Assembly (NCBI GenBank): GCA_944372275.1
Contig: CALVYO010000036.1
Span: 1 to 11,304, forward strand
Source of the DNA: an uncultured Bacilli bacterium
GTDB lineage: Bacteria > Bacillota_I > Bacilli_A > RF39 > UBA660
Reading direction: 5' to 3'
DNA length: 11,304 nucleotides
Shown: one piece after another, positions 1-6,634 of the stretch
Numbering within the stretch: the stretch's first letter is position 1
Layout of the letters: each line of letters opens with the position of its first letter
Program-made: the position numbers and the translations under genes
Notes under the pieces: generated by a model
Seen by the model: the letters and a program-made list of their open reading frames with translations, nothing else
What the model was told of the DNA's origin: nothing
The model's database searches: none

Positions 1-25
1 TAGTTTAAATTTTATGACAATTAAC

Positions 26-54
26 TTTTAATATCTAATTAAATATGTTACAAT
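26..54 (+). promoter_or_regulatory. Promoter of repeat copy 1 (extended -10)
   Basis: An extended -10 element, TG-T-TACAAT, lies at 46-54. The -35 position (26-31, TTTTAA, 17-bp spacer) is weak. The conserved 44-bp element starts 9 nt after the -10 box, the same spacing as at copy 2, so transcription should begin at about 61-63. No clear terminator follows; a weak ATTA/TAAT stem before T-rich sequence near 150-180 is the best candidate. Confidence 0.5.
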
Positions 55-62
55 TGTTTTAG

Positions 63-106
63 AAATTAACCTTAATTACGATTTCCAAACGTAGTTATCT
101 CATGCA
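63..106 (+). repeat. 44-bp direct repeat, copy 1
   Basis: This 44-bp stretch, beginning AAATTAACCTTAATTACG, recurs at 2691-2734 with only two differences, both transitions (A/G and T/C). Flanking sequence is unrelated except for the -10 box upstream. It has no coding potential. It is either the conserved 5' part of a small RNA or, less likely, a recombination scar. The rest of 107-279 is AT-rich, with no ORF or clear structure. Confidence 0.75.
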
Positions 107-279
107 CCATAAGAAAAATAGTTTAACTGAATAGGTTTTCAAAACATAAAGATTAATTTTGGCTAATATTTTTATTCGCTTTTTAAGTAAGAAGATTTGT
201 TTCTTTACAATTATAAATAAACTTAGTTAAATATGTATTCAAGTTGGCATATTTAAAACAAAATGAAAATTAAAAAGCT

Positions 280-307
280 TTGAAAAAAACATTATAATAA
301 ATATATT
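280..307 (+). promoter_or_regulatory. Probable promoter of the ORF6N operon
   Basis: TTGAAA (280-285) and TATATT (302-307) are separated by 16 bp. A perfect TATAAT at 293-298 is an alternative -10, but it has only TTAAAA as its -35. Either would give a leader of roughly 35-55 nt carrying AGGAGG at 341-346. Confidence 0.45.
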
Positions 308-360
308 CAGCAATACTTATATTTTTAAATAAATTGTTTCAGGAGGTTTAAATAATAGAT

Positions 361-1224
361 ATGACTATTCAAGAAAAAGAACGCAATGAAACTAGTGATA
401 ATGTAGAAAATATGATTTATGAACTAAATAATATTCAAGTAATGTTCGATTTTGATTTAGCTAAATTATATCATTGCAAAAATGGTACAAAAGAAATAAA
501 TCAGGCAGTTAAAAATAATCCGTTAAAATTTCCTAAAAGATTTTCTTGGGTTTTAAATGATGATGAATTAGAAAAATTGCGGTCAAAATATTTGACTACA
601 AATTATAGTAAAATGTCTAGAAGCAATCCACGGGTGTTTACAGAACAAGGTGTAATGATGTTAGCTACTATATTAAAATCAGAAGTTGCTATAGAAGTAA
701 GTATTAGTATTATGGATGCTTTTGTAAAATTAAGAAGATATTTTTCAAACAGTTTAATGAATAGTGAAATATTAATAAATCATGAAAATAGAATATTAAA
801 ATTGGAAAATACTTTCAATAAAATGCAAGAAAAAGATAAAGTGAGTACTATATTTTTTGAAGGGCAAATATTTGATGCTTATGTACTTTTATTAGATATA
901 TTTGACAATGCCAAAGAGGAAATAATTATTATTGATAATTATGCTGGAAAAGAGTTATTAAAAATTTTAAAAAATGTAGACAAGAAAATAATTATTGTTT
1001 CCAAAAATATAGATGATGTTTTAGTAAAAAAATATAAAAGTGAGTATTTTAATATAGAATTTAAAAATATTGATATATTTCATGATAGGTTTATAATTGT
1101 CGATAGAAAAATATTATATTCATGTGGGGCATCATTTAAAGATTTAGGTAAAAAATGTTTTGCTGTTAATGAAATGGAGTCTAAAGAATTAATTAAAAAT
1201 TTATTAAACAAAATATTTAAGTAG
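361..1224 (+). CDS. ORF6N domain protein with C-terminal PLD-like domain
   Basis: 287 residues. Residues about 17-130 match the ORF6N domain found in phage antirepressor-type and mobile-element regulators (seen: LNNIQVMFDFDLAKLYHC, FPKRFSWVL and FTEQGVMMLATIL). ORF6N is taken from family knowledge to be DNA-binding or regulatory. A short charged linker (about 140-165) leads to a C-terminal alpha/beta domain with HDRFIIVD followed by GASFKDLG. This is the arrangement of one half of a phospholipase-D-like site, though it is a single H-x-D form without the full HKD signature. Nuclease activity is therefore only a possibility. The AGGAGG at 341-346 is 14 nt from the ATG, which is long; an ATA codon at 355 would sit at ideal spacing, but ATG is the safer start. 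The next gene begins 11 nt after the stop, so the two are probably cotranscribed. Confidence 0.85.
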   Translation: MTIQEKERNETSDNVENMIYELNNIQVMFDFDLAKLYHCKNGTKEINQAVKNNPLKFPKRFSWVLNDDELEKLRSKYLTTNYSKMSRSNPRVFTEQGVMMLATILKSEVAIEVSISIMDAFVKLRRYFSNSLMNSEILINHENRILKLENTFNKMQEKDKVSTIFFEGQIFDAYVLLLDIFDNAKEEIIIIDNYAGKELLKILKNVDKKIIIVSKNIDDVLVKKYKSEYFNIEFKNIDIFHDRFIIVDRKILYSCGASFKDLGKKCFAVNEMESKELIKNLLNKIFK

Positions 1225-1235
1225 GTGTTAGAAAA

Positions 1236-1661
1236 ATGAAATGTGAGTATAAAATATTAAATGAATATACTAATAAAGAATTATTAATATTAGAACAATA
1301 TAAAAATGGCCCTTATTATACTTTAGTTACTTATTTGACTGAAAATGAGCATTTACAATTTATTAATAAATTAATAAAAAGTAAAAATTTATATTGTATA
1401 ATATTTTTAGCGTGTATCTATACTGAATACAACCAAAAGTTTTTGATTGATTATTTTATAAAATATAAAGATGCTTCTATATTAGCTGATTTTTTGGATG
1501 CTTGTAATGATTTTTGGAAAGAATTAGATCAAAAATATATTGTAAATAGTATACTTGCATTAAATGATAAAAAATATGTTAAAGATTTATTAGAGACAAA
1601 ATGGTTATTTTTTTTAACTAATAATATTGAAAGAAAAAAATTAGAGGATTTTATTAAATAA
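1236..1661 (+). CDS. Small helical-repeat protein, unknown function
   Basis: 141 residues, not recognised. It begins 11 nt after the ORF6N gene with a weak ribosome binding site (TAGGTG about 8 nt upstream), which suggests translational coupling. The middle looks like tandem alpha-helical hairpins: FINKLIKSKNLYCIIFLACI, FLIDYFIKYKDASILADFLD and YIVNSILALNDKKYVKDLLE are spaced by about 30 residues. That resembles HEAT/TPR-like repeats used for protein binding. There is no signal peptide, and the hydrophobic stretches are amphipathic rather than membrane-spanning. It is likely a cytosolic partner of the ORF6N protein; this rests on operon position only. No terminator is visible in 1662-1740, which is AT-rich and empty. 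Confidence 0.7.
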   Translation: MKCEYKILNEYTNKELLILEQYKNGPYYTLVTYLTENEHLQFINKLIKSKNLYCIIFLACIYTEYNQKFLIDYFIKYKDASILADFLDACNDFWKELDQKYIVNSILALNDKKYVKDLLETKWLFFLTNNIERKKLEDFIK

Positions 1662-1742
1662 TAATAATTATAAAATATTTATAATGTTTATTTATTAAGT
1701 AGTAAAATTTTATAATGATATAAAAAATATATATAAAAGTGA

Positions 1743-1771
1743 TTGCTTAAAAGATAATACAAACTTATAAT
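1743..1771 (+). promoter_or_regulatory. Strong sigma-A type promoter upstream of the 144-residue gene
   Basis: TTGCTT (1743-1748), a 17-bp spacer and a perfect TATAAT (1766-1771). The leader would be about 37 nt and carry AGGAGGTG at 1802-1809. The -35 hexamer is identical to that of the small-RNA promoter at 2654. Confidence 0.65.
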
Positions 1772-1814
1772 TATTTATTTTGAGATATTATAATTTTTTT
1801 TAGGAGGTGTCATA

Positions 1815-2249
1815 ATGATAATCAATAAATTTTTACAATTATTTTCTGAAGAATATATTAAATCTAAGTCAATAAATGAATTAATAAAATTTACTAAGAA
1901 AACTTTACCATCAGATGGAACTGATAAAATATTTATTGGTTGTATACTTATTATGTTTGACTATGGTTTTACTGGTCCCTGTGCCTCTAGAGAATATTTA
2001 GTTTCCATTGTTAATTCTGGAAAAGAAGTTATAGGAAATACAAATTTATTAAACTTTTATGTAAAAAGAATAAATAGAAATAAAATGGTTTCTAGATATT
2101 TAAAAGATATTGATAAAGATAATGAATTTGATAAACATTTAAACTTAGTTTTAGAGTATTTAAATCAATTTTCATATAATTTTTCAACTAATATAAAACA
2201 ATCTTATGATAAAAAAATAATTAACTTTTTAAACAATAATAATTCTTAA
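1815..2249 (+). CDS. Hypothetical protein, 144 residues
   Basis: Not recognised. The start is well supported by AGGAGGTG (1802-1809), 5 nt before the ATG. The sequence is a soluble, mostly helical protein. A central motif, IFIGCILIMFDYGFTGPCAS (residues about 39-58), is the only distinctive part, with two Cys and a GFTGP turn. The C-terminal third is Asn/Lys-rich and ends in a run of Asn. There is no signal peptide. It has its own promoter at 1743-1771 and is followed 20 nt later by the broken gene at 2270, so the two probably form one transcription unit. A small immunity or antitoxin-like protein is conceivable from size and context only. Confidence 0.7.
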   Translation: MIINKFLQLFSEEYIKSKSINELIKFTKKTLPSDGTDKIFIGCILIMFDYGFTGPCASREYLVSIVNSGKEVIGNTNLLNFYVKRINRNKMVSRYLKDIDKDNEFDKHLNLVLEYLNQFSYNFSTNIKQSYDKKIINFLNNNNS

Positions 2250-2269
2250 AATAAAGGAGAAAACTAATT

Positions 2270-2647
2270 TTGATAATAATTGACAATAAAGAATATAATA
2301 AATATATAATTAAAGTATCGTGGGAAAATTTTTCTGTATCTTATCAAGGAAAAAGAAGAACGGGCATAGCTCCTTTTATTTCATTTGATATAGAAGATAA
2401 AATCTTTATAGGGTTAGAACTTACTTTTTCAAATAATATGTTTAAAGAAACGAAGAAAAATATTAAAATTAATATAAAATAATATATAAGTGATGTTTTA
2501 TATAAAGATGAAAAAGGATGGATATCGATTATAAATAATGAATATAATTGTTACATAACAAGAATTGATAAAAAGATTTTTAAAATAGATTTTTATATTA
2601 ATGCTAAAGGAAATATATTTATTGCTTCCAATGTTGCTTTGTTATAG
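2270..2647 (+). pseudogene. Small gene interrupted by an in-frame TAA
   Basis: It starts with TTG at 2270, 9 nt after AAAGGAGA (2253-2260). Translation runs 70 codons to TAA at 2480-2482. The same frame then stays open for 54 more codons to TAG at 2645-2647, with protein-like content (YISDVLYKDEKGWISIINNE, then FKIDFYINAKGNIFIASNVA). In DNA this AT-rich, 54 codons without a stop are unlikely by chance. The intact gene was therefore probably about 125 codons and now carries one nonsense codon. The product is rich in beta-strand-like segments, is not recognised, and has no membrane segment. Alternatives are a genuine 70-residue protein with a decaying tail, or a base-call error at 2480. No reinitiation site is visible after the stop. 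Confidence 0.65.
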
Positions 2648-2653
2648 TTTATA

Positions 2654-2682
2654 TTGCTTTCAAAATTTATTAATGTTATAAT
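2654..2682 (+). promoter_or_regulatory. Promoter of repeat copy 2 / small RNA
   Basis: TTGCTT (2654-2659), a 17-bp spacer and TATAAT (2677-2682), with an extended -10 TG at 2675-2676. The -10 region matches copy 1 (TGTTAYAAT), and the distance to the conserved element is also 9 nt. Predicted transcription start is about 2689. Confidence 0.7.
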
Positions 2683-2690
2683 CAACATGA

Positions 2691-2734
2691 AAATTAACCT
2701 TAATTACGATTTCCAAACGTGGTTATCTCACGCA
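2691..2734 (+). repeat. 44-bp direct repeat, copy 2
   Basis: 42 of 44 positions are identical to 63-106. Two G/A and C/T differences near the 3' end weaken the CGTG/CACG stem in copy 1. The element lies just inside the predicted transcript start. Confidence 0.75.
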
Positions 2735-2748
2735 CTAGATTGATAGTT

Positions 2749-2776
2749 ACTCGAACTTTTATGTTTCGAGTTTTTA
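2749..2776 (+). terminator. Intrinsic terminator of the small RNA
   Basis: ACTCGAA (2749-2755) pairs with TTCGAGT (2765-2771) across a 9-nt loop, followed by a short T run (2771-2775). Confidence 0.65.
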
Positions 2777-2901
2777 TATGCATAATTTTAAAAATTTTGT
2801 TTATAAAAAAATTATAGTTTAATAGTTAATTAAGTAATTATTTTTTAAATATCATTAATTTGTAGTATAATAATTACAAAAAAATTAAAGGTTGTGATTA
2901 A

Positions 2902-4149
2902 ATGTATAAATATTTTGTAGAGTTAGAAAAATTAAAAGATTTTAAAACTTATTTAATTAGGGAATCTTTTAATAAAAATCAAGATTTACATATAAGTAAT
3001 AGTGCTTTTACTGAAGATTTTTTAAAAAGATTAAATAAAATTGTTTCAAAAATAATTATAATAGATGAATTAATAATGGCTCTTAATGAAAGTTTAATTA
3101 TTAAAGAAAATGATTTATTACCATTTGAAGATCAATTAGGGATTATAGAATTTTTTCAATATCGTGAAGAAATTTATTTTAAATCACATCATATTTTAAA
3201 AGAAAAAATAAATTTAACGTTTAATGAGTTAAAGTTTATTTTAAAAGACTTATATTATATTATTAATTATTTAGTTATTTTTTATCCTAATTATAAAGAT
3301 TTTTTATTAAAAACTCAACAAGAAATTAAAACCTTATCTGATGAAATGGAAATAAAAACAGTAATAAAACTTCCTTCTAAAAATGAAGATGTAATAGTTA
3401 CTTGGCCAAATGCCTGGTATATAACACCTAGTGGATACTTATATAATAGTGGTTTTGGCCATAAACGAGGTAATTTGAATTATTCTTATTATGATATTTG
3501 TAATTTATTAAATCATAATAAAAATATACCTAGTATAAATTATTATCAACATATTAATGATATATTGAAAAGAGGTTATATTACTTATGATGAATTTCAA
3601 ACTTATTCAAATTTAATGTATAAACTTCCTACAGTTTTTACTCCTGAAGTAGAGCAAGAACTTATGCGCTATAAAAATATTTTAGAAATGGATAAGGAAG
3701 AATATAAAAAAATGGCAACATTTGAATTTGAAAGAAGTTATCAAAAAAATCTTATTACATTAATTATAGGTCATTTAGCGGCGGAAACATCATTATTTTC
3801 ATCATTTATAAAAATAAATGAATCTTTGCATAAAAATGAAATAATTACACAATTAAATCATTTAACTATGAATGACTTAAGAGATGTATTAGTAAGATTT
3901 TCTGGTTTTCACAAAATTGAATCTTCGATAGATAATACTATAACAACTAGTTCTTTAAATGGGATAACAGAGTTTTCTGAATATTTGAAAAGAGGATGGA
4001 ATTTGCAGATTATTCCTAGAATCATATATGACAAAAATGAAGATAAATTATTTGAAATGGATTTTAATTCTTCTTTTGTTAGTAAATATTTGGATGATGA
4101 ATTATCAAAATATAAAGGGAAAGGAAAAATTTTAATTAAAGATAAATGA
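2902..4149 (+). CDS. Hypothetical protein, 415 residues
   Basis: Not recognised. The start is an ATG with AAAGG at 2887-2891 (10-nt spacing), and a TATAAT at 2866-2871 with a poor -35 may drive it. The N-terminal half (residues 1-150) is helical and rich in Ile/Lys/Glu. A compact aromatic motif follows at 168-182 (WPNAWYITPSGYLYN, then GFGHKRGN), reminiscent of small beta-hairpin modules. The C-terminal half is helical again, with HLAAETSLFSSFIK and NDLRDVLVRFSGFHKIES. There are no transmembrane segments, signal peptide or visible catalytic triad. It stands alone behind the candidate small RNA and ends in TGA, so TGA is a true stop codon here. Its location among ORF6N and KilA-N genes suggests accessory or phage-related DNA, but no function can be assigned. 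Confidence 0.75.
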   Translation: MYKYFVELEKLKDFKTYLIRESFNKNQDLHISNSAFTEDFLKRLNKIVSKIIIIDELIMALNESLIIKENDLLPFEDQLGIIEFFQYREEIYFKSHHILKEKINLTFNELKFILKDLYYIINYLVIFYPNYKDFLLKTQQEIKTLSDEMEIKTVIKLPSKNEDVIVTWPNAWYITPSGYLYNSGFGHKRGNLNYSYYDICNLLNHNKNIPSINYYQHINDILKRGYITYDEFQTYSNLMYKLPTVFTPEVEQELMRYKNILEMDKEEYKKMATFEFERSYQKNLITLIIGHLAAETSLFSSFIKINESLHKNEIITQLNHLTMNDLRDVLVRFSGFHKIESSIDNTITTSSLNGITEFSEYLKRGWNLQIIPRIIYDKNEDKLFEMDFNSSFVSKYLDDELSKYKGKGKILIKDK

Positions 4150-4193
4150 AACATTAATAATATTAAATTTTATTATATTTAAATATAATAAAA

Positions 4194-4219
4194 ACTACTT
4201 TTTCTTTTGAAAAAAGTAG
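4194..4219. terminator. Hairpin between convergent genes
   Basis: ACTACTTTTTC pairs with GAAAAAAGTAG around a TTTT loop. The A-run upstream (AATAAAAA) reads as a U-run on the minus strand, so it is a better terminator for leftward transcription. It also closes the 415-residue gene 45 nt after its stop. Confidence 0.55.
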
Positions 4220-4302
4220 CATAATCATTTTGCATATCTTTTGTAGTAGTTTTATAACATTTTAATTATTATATTGAAAATAACTTTGAATTTTTGTGAT
4301 AA

Positions 4303-4338
4303 AAAAAATACTTCCAAAAATAAATTGAAGTATTTTTT
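4303..4338. terminator. Bidirectional terminator
   Basis: AAAAAATACTTC (4303-4314) pairs perfectly with GAAGTATTTTTT (4327-4338) across a 12-nt loop. Both strands end in a T run. It lies 15 nt beyond the stop of the minus-strand gene at 4353 and probably serves it. Confidence 0.7.
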
Positions 4339-4352
4339 AATAATTATTATAT

Positions 4353-4868
4353 TTATTTTTTTCTAAATAAATTTTTGATTAAAATTTTTATTTTATTTTG
4401 TTTTGGTATTTCACTTGTTTCTTGGGTAGGTAACTTCATTTTAATATGTTTTTTTTGATATAAAAATTCTTTAATTGACATCATTTTATATTTTAGTAAA
4501 TTACATTCAGTTATGACTCTTTCGTAGTTATTATTTTTATCTTTTTCACTCATACTATTATATTCTTCAACGATTTTATTAATTGTTTTACCGATATCAC
4601 TTCCTAGTTGAGTAAGTTCATCTTCACTTAAATCTTTAACTTTTTCATAATCAATTATATAATCTAATTTTTTAAAAAAATCAACTGCTTCTAATCCTTC
4701 AAATTCTATAAAATCAAATCTATTATCTTGAATGCATATAAATCCATTGGAAAAACATTTTTCTATAATAGAATTTGGGCAAGATATTTTTAATCCGGCT
4801 AATGCTTCCATCAAGTGAGCAATGTCACAATATTGGACATATACTTTATTATCTTTAATTATTTTCAT
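4353..4868 (-). CDS. Hypothetical protein, 171 residues
   Basis: Not recognised. The start is supported by a strong GAGGAGGG site about 6 nt upstream on the minus strand. The N-terminal 75 residues look like a small alpha/beta domain (MKIIKDNKVYVQYCDIAHLM, then GFICIQDNRFDFIEFEGLEA). Residues about 80-140 are a charged helical or coiled-coil stretch (LSEDELTQLGSDIGKTINKI). The last 25 residues are strongly basic (QNKIKILIKNLFRKK), which could bind nucleic acid or a membrane surface. It is transcribed alone, with its own promoter at 4891-4920 and terminator at 4303-4338, opposite in orientation to every other gene in the window. Confidence 0.75.
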   Translation of the reverse strand: MKIIKDNKVYVQYCDIAHLMEALAGLKISCPNSIIEKCFSNGFICIQDNRFDFIEFEGLEAVDFFKKLDYIIDYEKVKDLSEDELTQLGSDIGKTINKIVEEYNSMSEKDKNNNYERVITECNLLKYKMMSIKEFLYQKKHIKMKLPTQETSEIPKQNKIKILIKNLFRKK

Positions 4869-4890
4869 TATAAACCCTCCTCGTAAAATA

Positions 4891-4920
4891 ATTATAGCAC
4901 ACGGTAGATTATGTTCGCAA
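4891..4920 (-). promoter_or_regulatory. Promoter of the minus-strand 171-residue gene
   Basis: Read on the minus strand: TTGCGA (4915-4920), 18 bp, then TATAAT (4891-4896) with an extended -10 TG (TGC before TATAAT). The leader is about 15-20 nt and carries the GAGGAGGG ribosome binding site. Confidence 0.65.
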
Positions 4921-4976
4921 CCTAACTATAAAATAAAAAACAACCTTCTTCTTGAAATAGTTTGCAAATAAGAATC

Positions 4977-5056
4977 ATGATACTCAGAAATTACAATTCG
5001 CATTTAAACTTAGTATTTATCATCTTAAGATAAATATACATATAAATAAGTATCAT
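4977..5056. repeat. Nested inverted repeats
   Basis: The outer arms ATGATACT (4977-4984) and AGTATCAT (5049-5056) enclose the inner arms TATTTATC (5014-5021) and GATAAATA (5029-5036). The inner pair brackets the perfect palindrome ATCTTAAGAT. It sits between the divergent 171-residue gene and the KilA-N unit. It may be an operator or an RNA structure; AT-rich DNA yields some such pairs by chance. Confidence 0.4.
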
Positions 5057-5147
5057 TAAAAAATATTTTAATATTTTGAAAACTTAAATTCTACTTAAGG
5101 ATGATTTTATTTTTATAATTAACTAAAATGAATATAGTAGTTATTGA

Positions 5148-5228
5148 GGTGCAAATGATGATTTAGAAAGACAAATTTATGGTAGAATATTGTTAGACGA
5201 AATTAATAAGAAAGGAGCATACTTATGA
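5148..5228 (+). pseudogene. C-terminal remnant of a lost gene upstream of the KilA-N gene
   Basis: The frame encodes GANDDLERQIYGRILLDEIN followed by KKGAYL and a TGA (5226-5228). That TGA overlaps the ATG of the next gene (ATGA), the usual sign of translationally coupled genes. Upstream in the same frame are a TGA at 5145-5147 (one step from CGA) and a few further plausible codons (NEYSSY). No full gene or start remains, so this looks like the tail of a small upstream partner that decayed or was deleted. A very short surviving ORF with a non-standard start cannot be excluded. The family is not identifiable from 26 residues. Confidence 0.45.
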
Positions 5229-6115
5229 AAAATAATATAATACAATCAGAGATGGATGTTAAAGGTAGTAAAATTAATGTTGTTAGAATTGATGGTTATG
5301 AATATATATCATTAACTGATTTAGCAAAAACTCAAAATGATGAAGCACCAGCAGATGTTGTTAAAAATTGGCTAAGAAATAAAGAAACAATTTCTTTTCT
5401 AGGTGTGTGGGAAGAATTAAACAATGAAAATTTTAAAGTAGTCGAATTCGACCAGTTTAAAAATGAAGCAGGAAGACATGCATTTACTATGTCCCCTCAA
5501 AAATGGATTAGAGAAACCAATGCTATTGGAATTGTTTCAAAATCTGGTAAATATGGTGGTGGAACATTTGCAAGAACTGATATTGCTTTTGAGTTTGCTA
5601 GTTGGATTAGTCCAGAGTTTAAATTATATTTAATTAAAGAGTTTGAAAGATTAAAAAGAAACGAGATATATCAAGAAAAAATAGAATGGCATGCAAATAG
5701 ATTATTGTCTAAATTAAATTATGTTGTTCATACTGATGCAATAAAGAAATATATTGTTCCTACATTAACAGAACAACAAATTAAGTTTGTTTATGCAAAT
5801 GAAGCAGATGTATTAAATGTAGCCTTATTTGGTATGACTGCTAAAGAATGGCGAGAAGATAATCCAGAACTTGCTAAGAATGGTAATATTCGCGATTATA
5901 CTGATTTACTTCATTTAATTATTCTAAATAATTTAGAGAATACTAATGCAGAATTAATTAAAATGAATATAAAACAATCTGATAGATTAATTCGGTTAAA
6001 TGAATCAGCAAGAAATCAAATGAATACATTAAAGAATAATAAAAACATTAAAGAACTAGAATTATTACAACAACAAGTAAATGAAAATAATAAATACTTA
6101 ATTGAAGATAAATAA
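5225..6115 (+). CDS. KilA-N domain protein
   Basis: 296 residues. The start has AAAGGAG at 5211-5217, 7-8 nt before the ATG. Residues about 10-145 form a KilA-N domain (seen: VVRIDGYEYISLTDLAK, VVKNWLRNKETISFLGVWEE, KWIRETNAIGIVSKSGKYGG and FASWISPEFKLYLIKEFERL). KilA-N domains are DNA-binding modules shared by phages, large DNA viruses and bacterial mobile regions. The C-terminal half (150-296) is helical, with a conserved-looking block around FGMTAKEWREDNPELAKNGN and a charged terminal coil rich in Asn/Gln. This is the common long form of bacterial KilA-N proteins. It probably acts as a cytosolic DNA-binding regulator; the target is unknown. The ATGA overlap with the remnant at 5148-5228 suggests it once had an operon partner. 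Confidence 0.88.
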   Translation: MKNNIIQSEMDVKGSKINVVRIDGYEYISLTDLAKTQNDEAPADVVKNWLRNKETISFLGVWEELNNENFKVVEFDQFKNEAGRHAFTMSPQKWIRETNAIGIVSKSGKYGGGTFARTDIAFEFASWISPEFKLYLIKEFERLKRNEIYQEKIEWHANRLLSKLNYVVHTDAIKKYIVPTLTEQQIKFVYANEADVLNVALFGMTAKEWREDNPELAKNGNIRDYTDLLHLIILNNLENTNAELIKMNIKQSDRLIRLNESARNQMNTLKNNKNIKELELLQQQVNENNKYLIEDK

Positions 6116-6547
6116 AAATAGTGAAGTAATTAGTAATCATAGATAATTGTTAATGTATACCATATAAGTCTTTTAAATAAAAATAATACTAAAGTATTAA
6201 AGGTATTTATCAGAAAAAAGTATTGGAACTTCTTATTTAATTTTTCAAATAATAAAATAAGATAATGAAATTTGAAGTAGGAAGCAAGAATAAAATTAAA
6301 ATTCAAACATTGAATATAATAAATAAAGATGATAAATCTAAAAAAATAATATTATAGTTGGTTTATTGATATTATCTTACAAAGTAGCATAAAAATTATT
6401 GCTACTTTTTCTATTTTTGGTTAAAACATTATTATAAATTAATAAAAACTATAAATATTTTTGAGCAAAGTTTAAAATAATCGTAACATATTAAAATTAT
6501 ATAATTAATTCGATTTTTGCTTTTAATTAATTGAAGTAAAAATTTTA
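6116..6547. other. Intergenic region after the KilA-N gene
   Basis: AT-rich, with no convincing gene. A 30-codon frame at 6265-6357 (MKFEVGSKNKIKIQTLNIIN...) has no proper ribosome binding site and may be a remnant. A short palindromic AATACT/AGTATT pair lies near 6187-6200. The only clear structure is the terminator at 6381-6413. Confidence 0.5.
6381..6413 (+). terminator. Intrinsic terminator
   Basis: AAAGTAGCA (6381-6389) pairs with TGCTACTTT (6400-6408), a 9-bp stem with a 10-nt loop, followed by TTCTATTTTT. It would end transcription from the KilA-N unit before the ATPase gene. Confidence 0.75.
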
Positions 6548-6606
6548 ATGATATTATATAATGAATTGAATATATTTAAAAAAATATTTTTATTTTATGA
6601 TAAAAA

Positions 6607-6615
6607 TGGTATAAT
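6607..6615 (+). promoter_or_regulatory. Extended -10 promoter of the calcium ATPase gene
   Basis: TG-G-TATAAT at 6607-6615. The -35 position (6587-6592, TTTTTA) is weak, as is common with extended -10 promoters. Transcription would begin near 6622, just ahead of AGGTGA (6625-6630) and the ATG at 6635. This argues against a start at the in-frame ATG at 6548. Confidence 0.55.
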
Positions 6616-6634
6616 GTTAAATATAGGTGAGAAT

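Larger units (their letters stand above)
2689..2776 (+). ncRNA. Candidate small RNA, about 88 nt
   Basis: The unit comprises a strong promoter, a 5' part made of the 44-bp repeated element (2691-2734), a short unique stretch, and an intrinsic terminator at 2749-2776. It contains no credible reading frame. Possible internal pairing: TAACC (2694-2698) with GGTTA (2721-2725), or CGTG with CACG around the loop GTTATCT. The terminator separates it from the gene at 2902, so it is not simply that gene's leader unless read-through is regulated. The class is unrecognised; an antitoxin-like RNA, guide-like RNA or attenuator are all open. Confidence 0.5.

Noticed and set aside
63..2734. Direct repeats as att sites of an integrated element
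   Set aside because: No integrase or recombinase lies between them, the repeats are not identical, and their fixed position after a -10 box fits a transcribed element better.
63..2734. CRISPR array
   Set aside because: Only two repeat copies 2.6 kb apart, with genes between them and no cas genes.
3909..4154. Minus-strand frame inside the 415-residue gene
   Set aside because: Shadow of a well-supported plus-strand gene.
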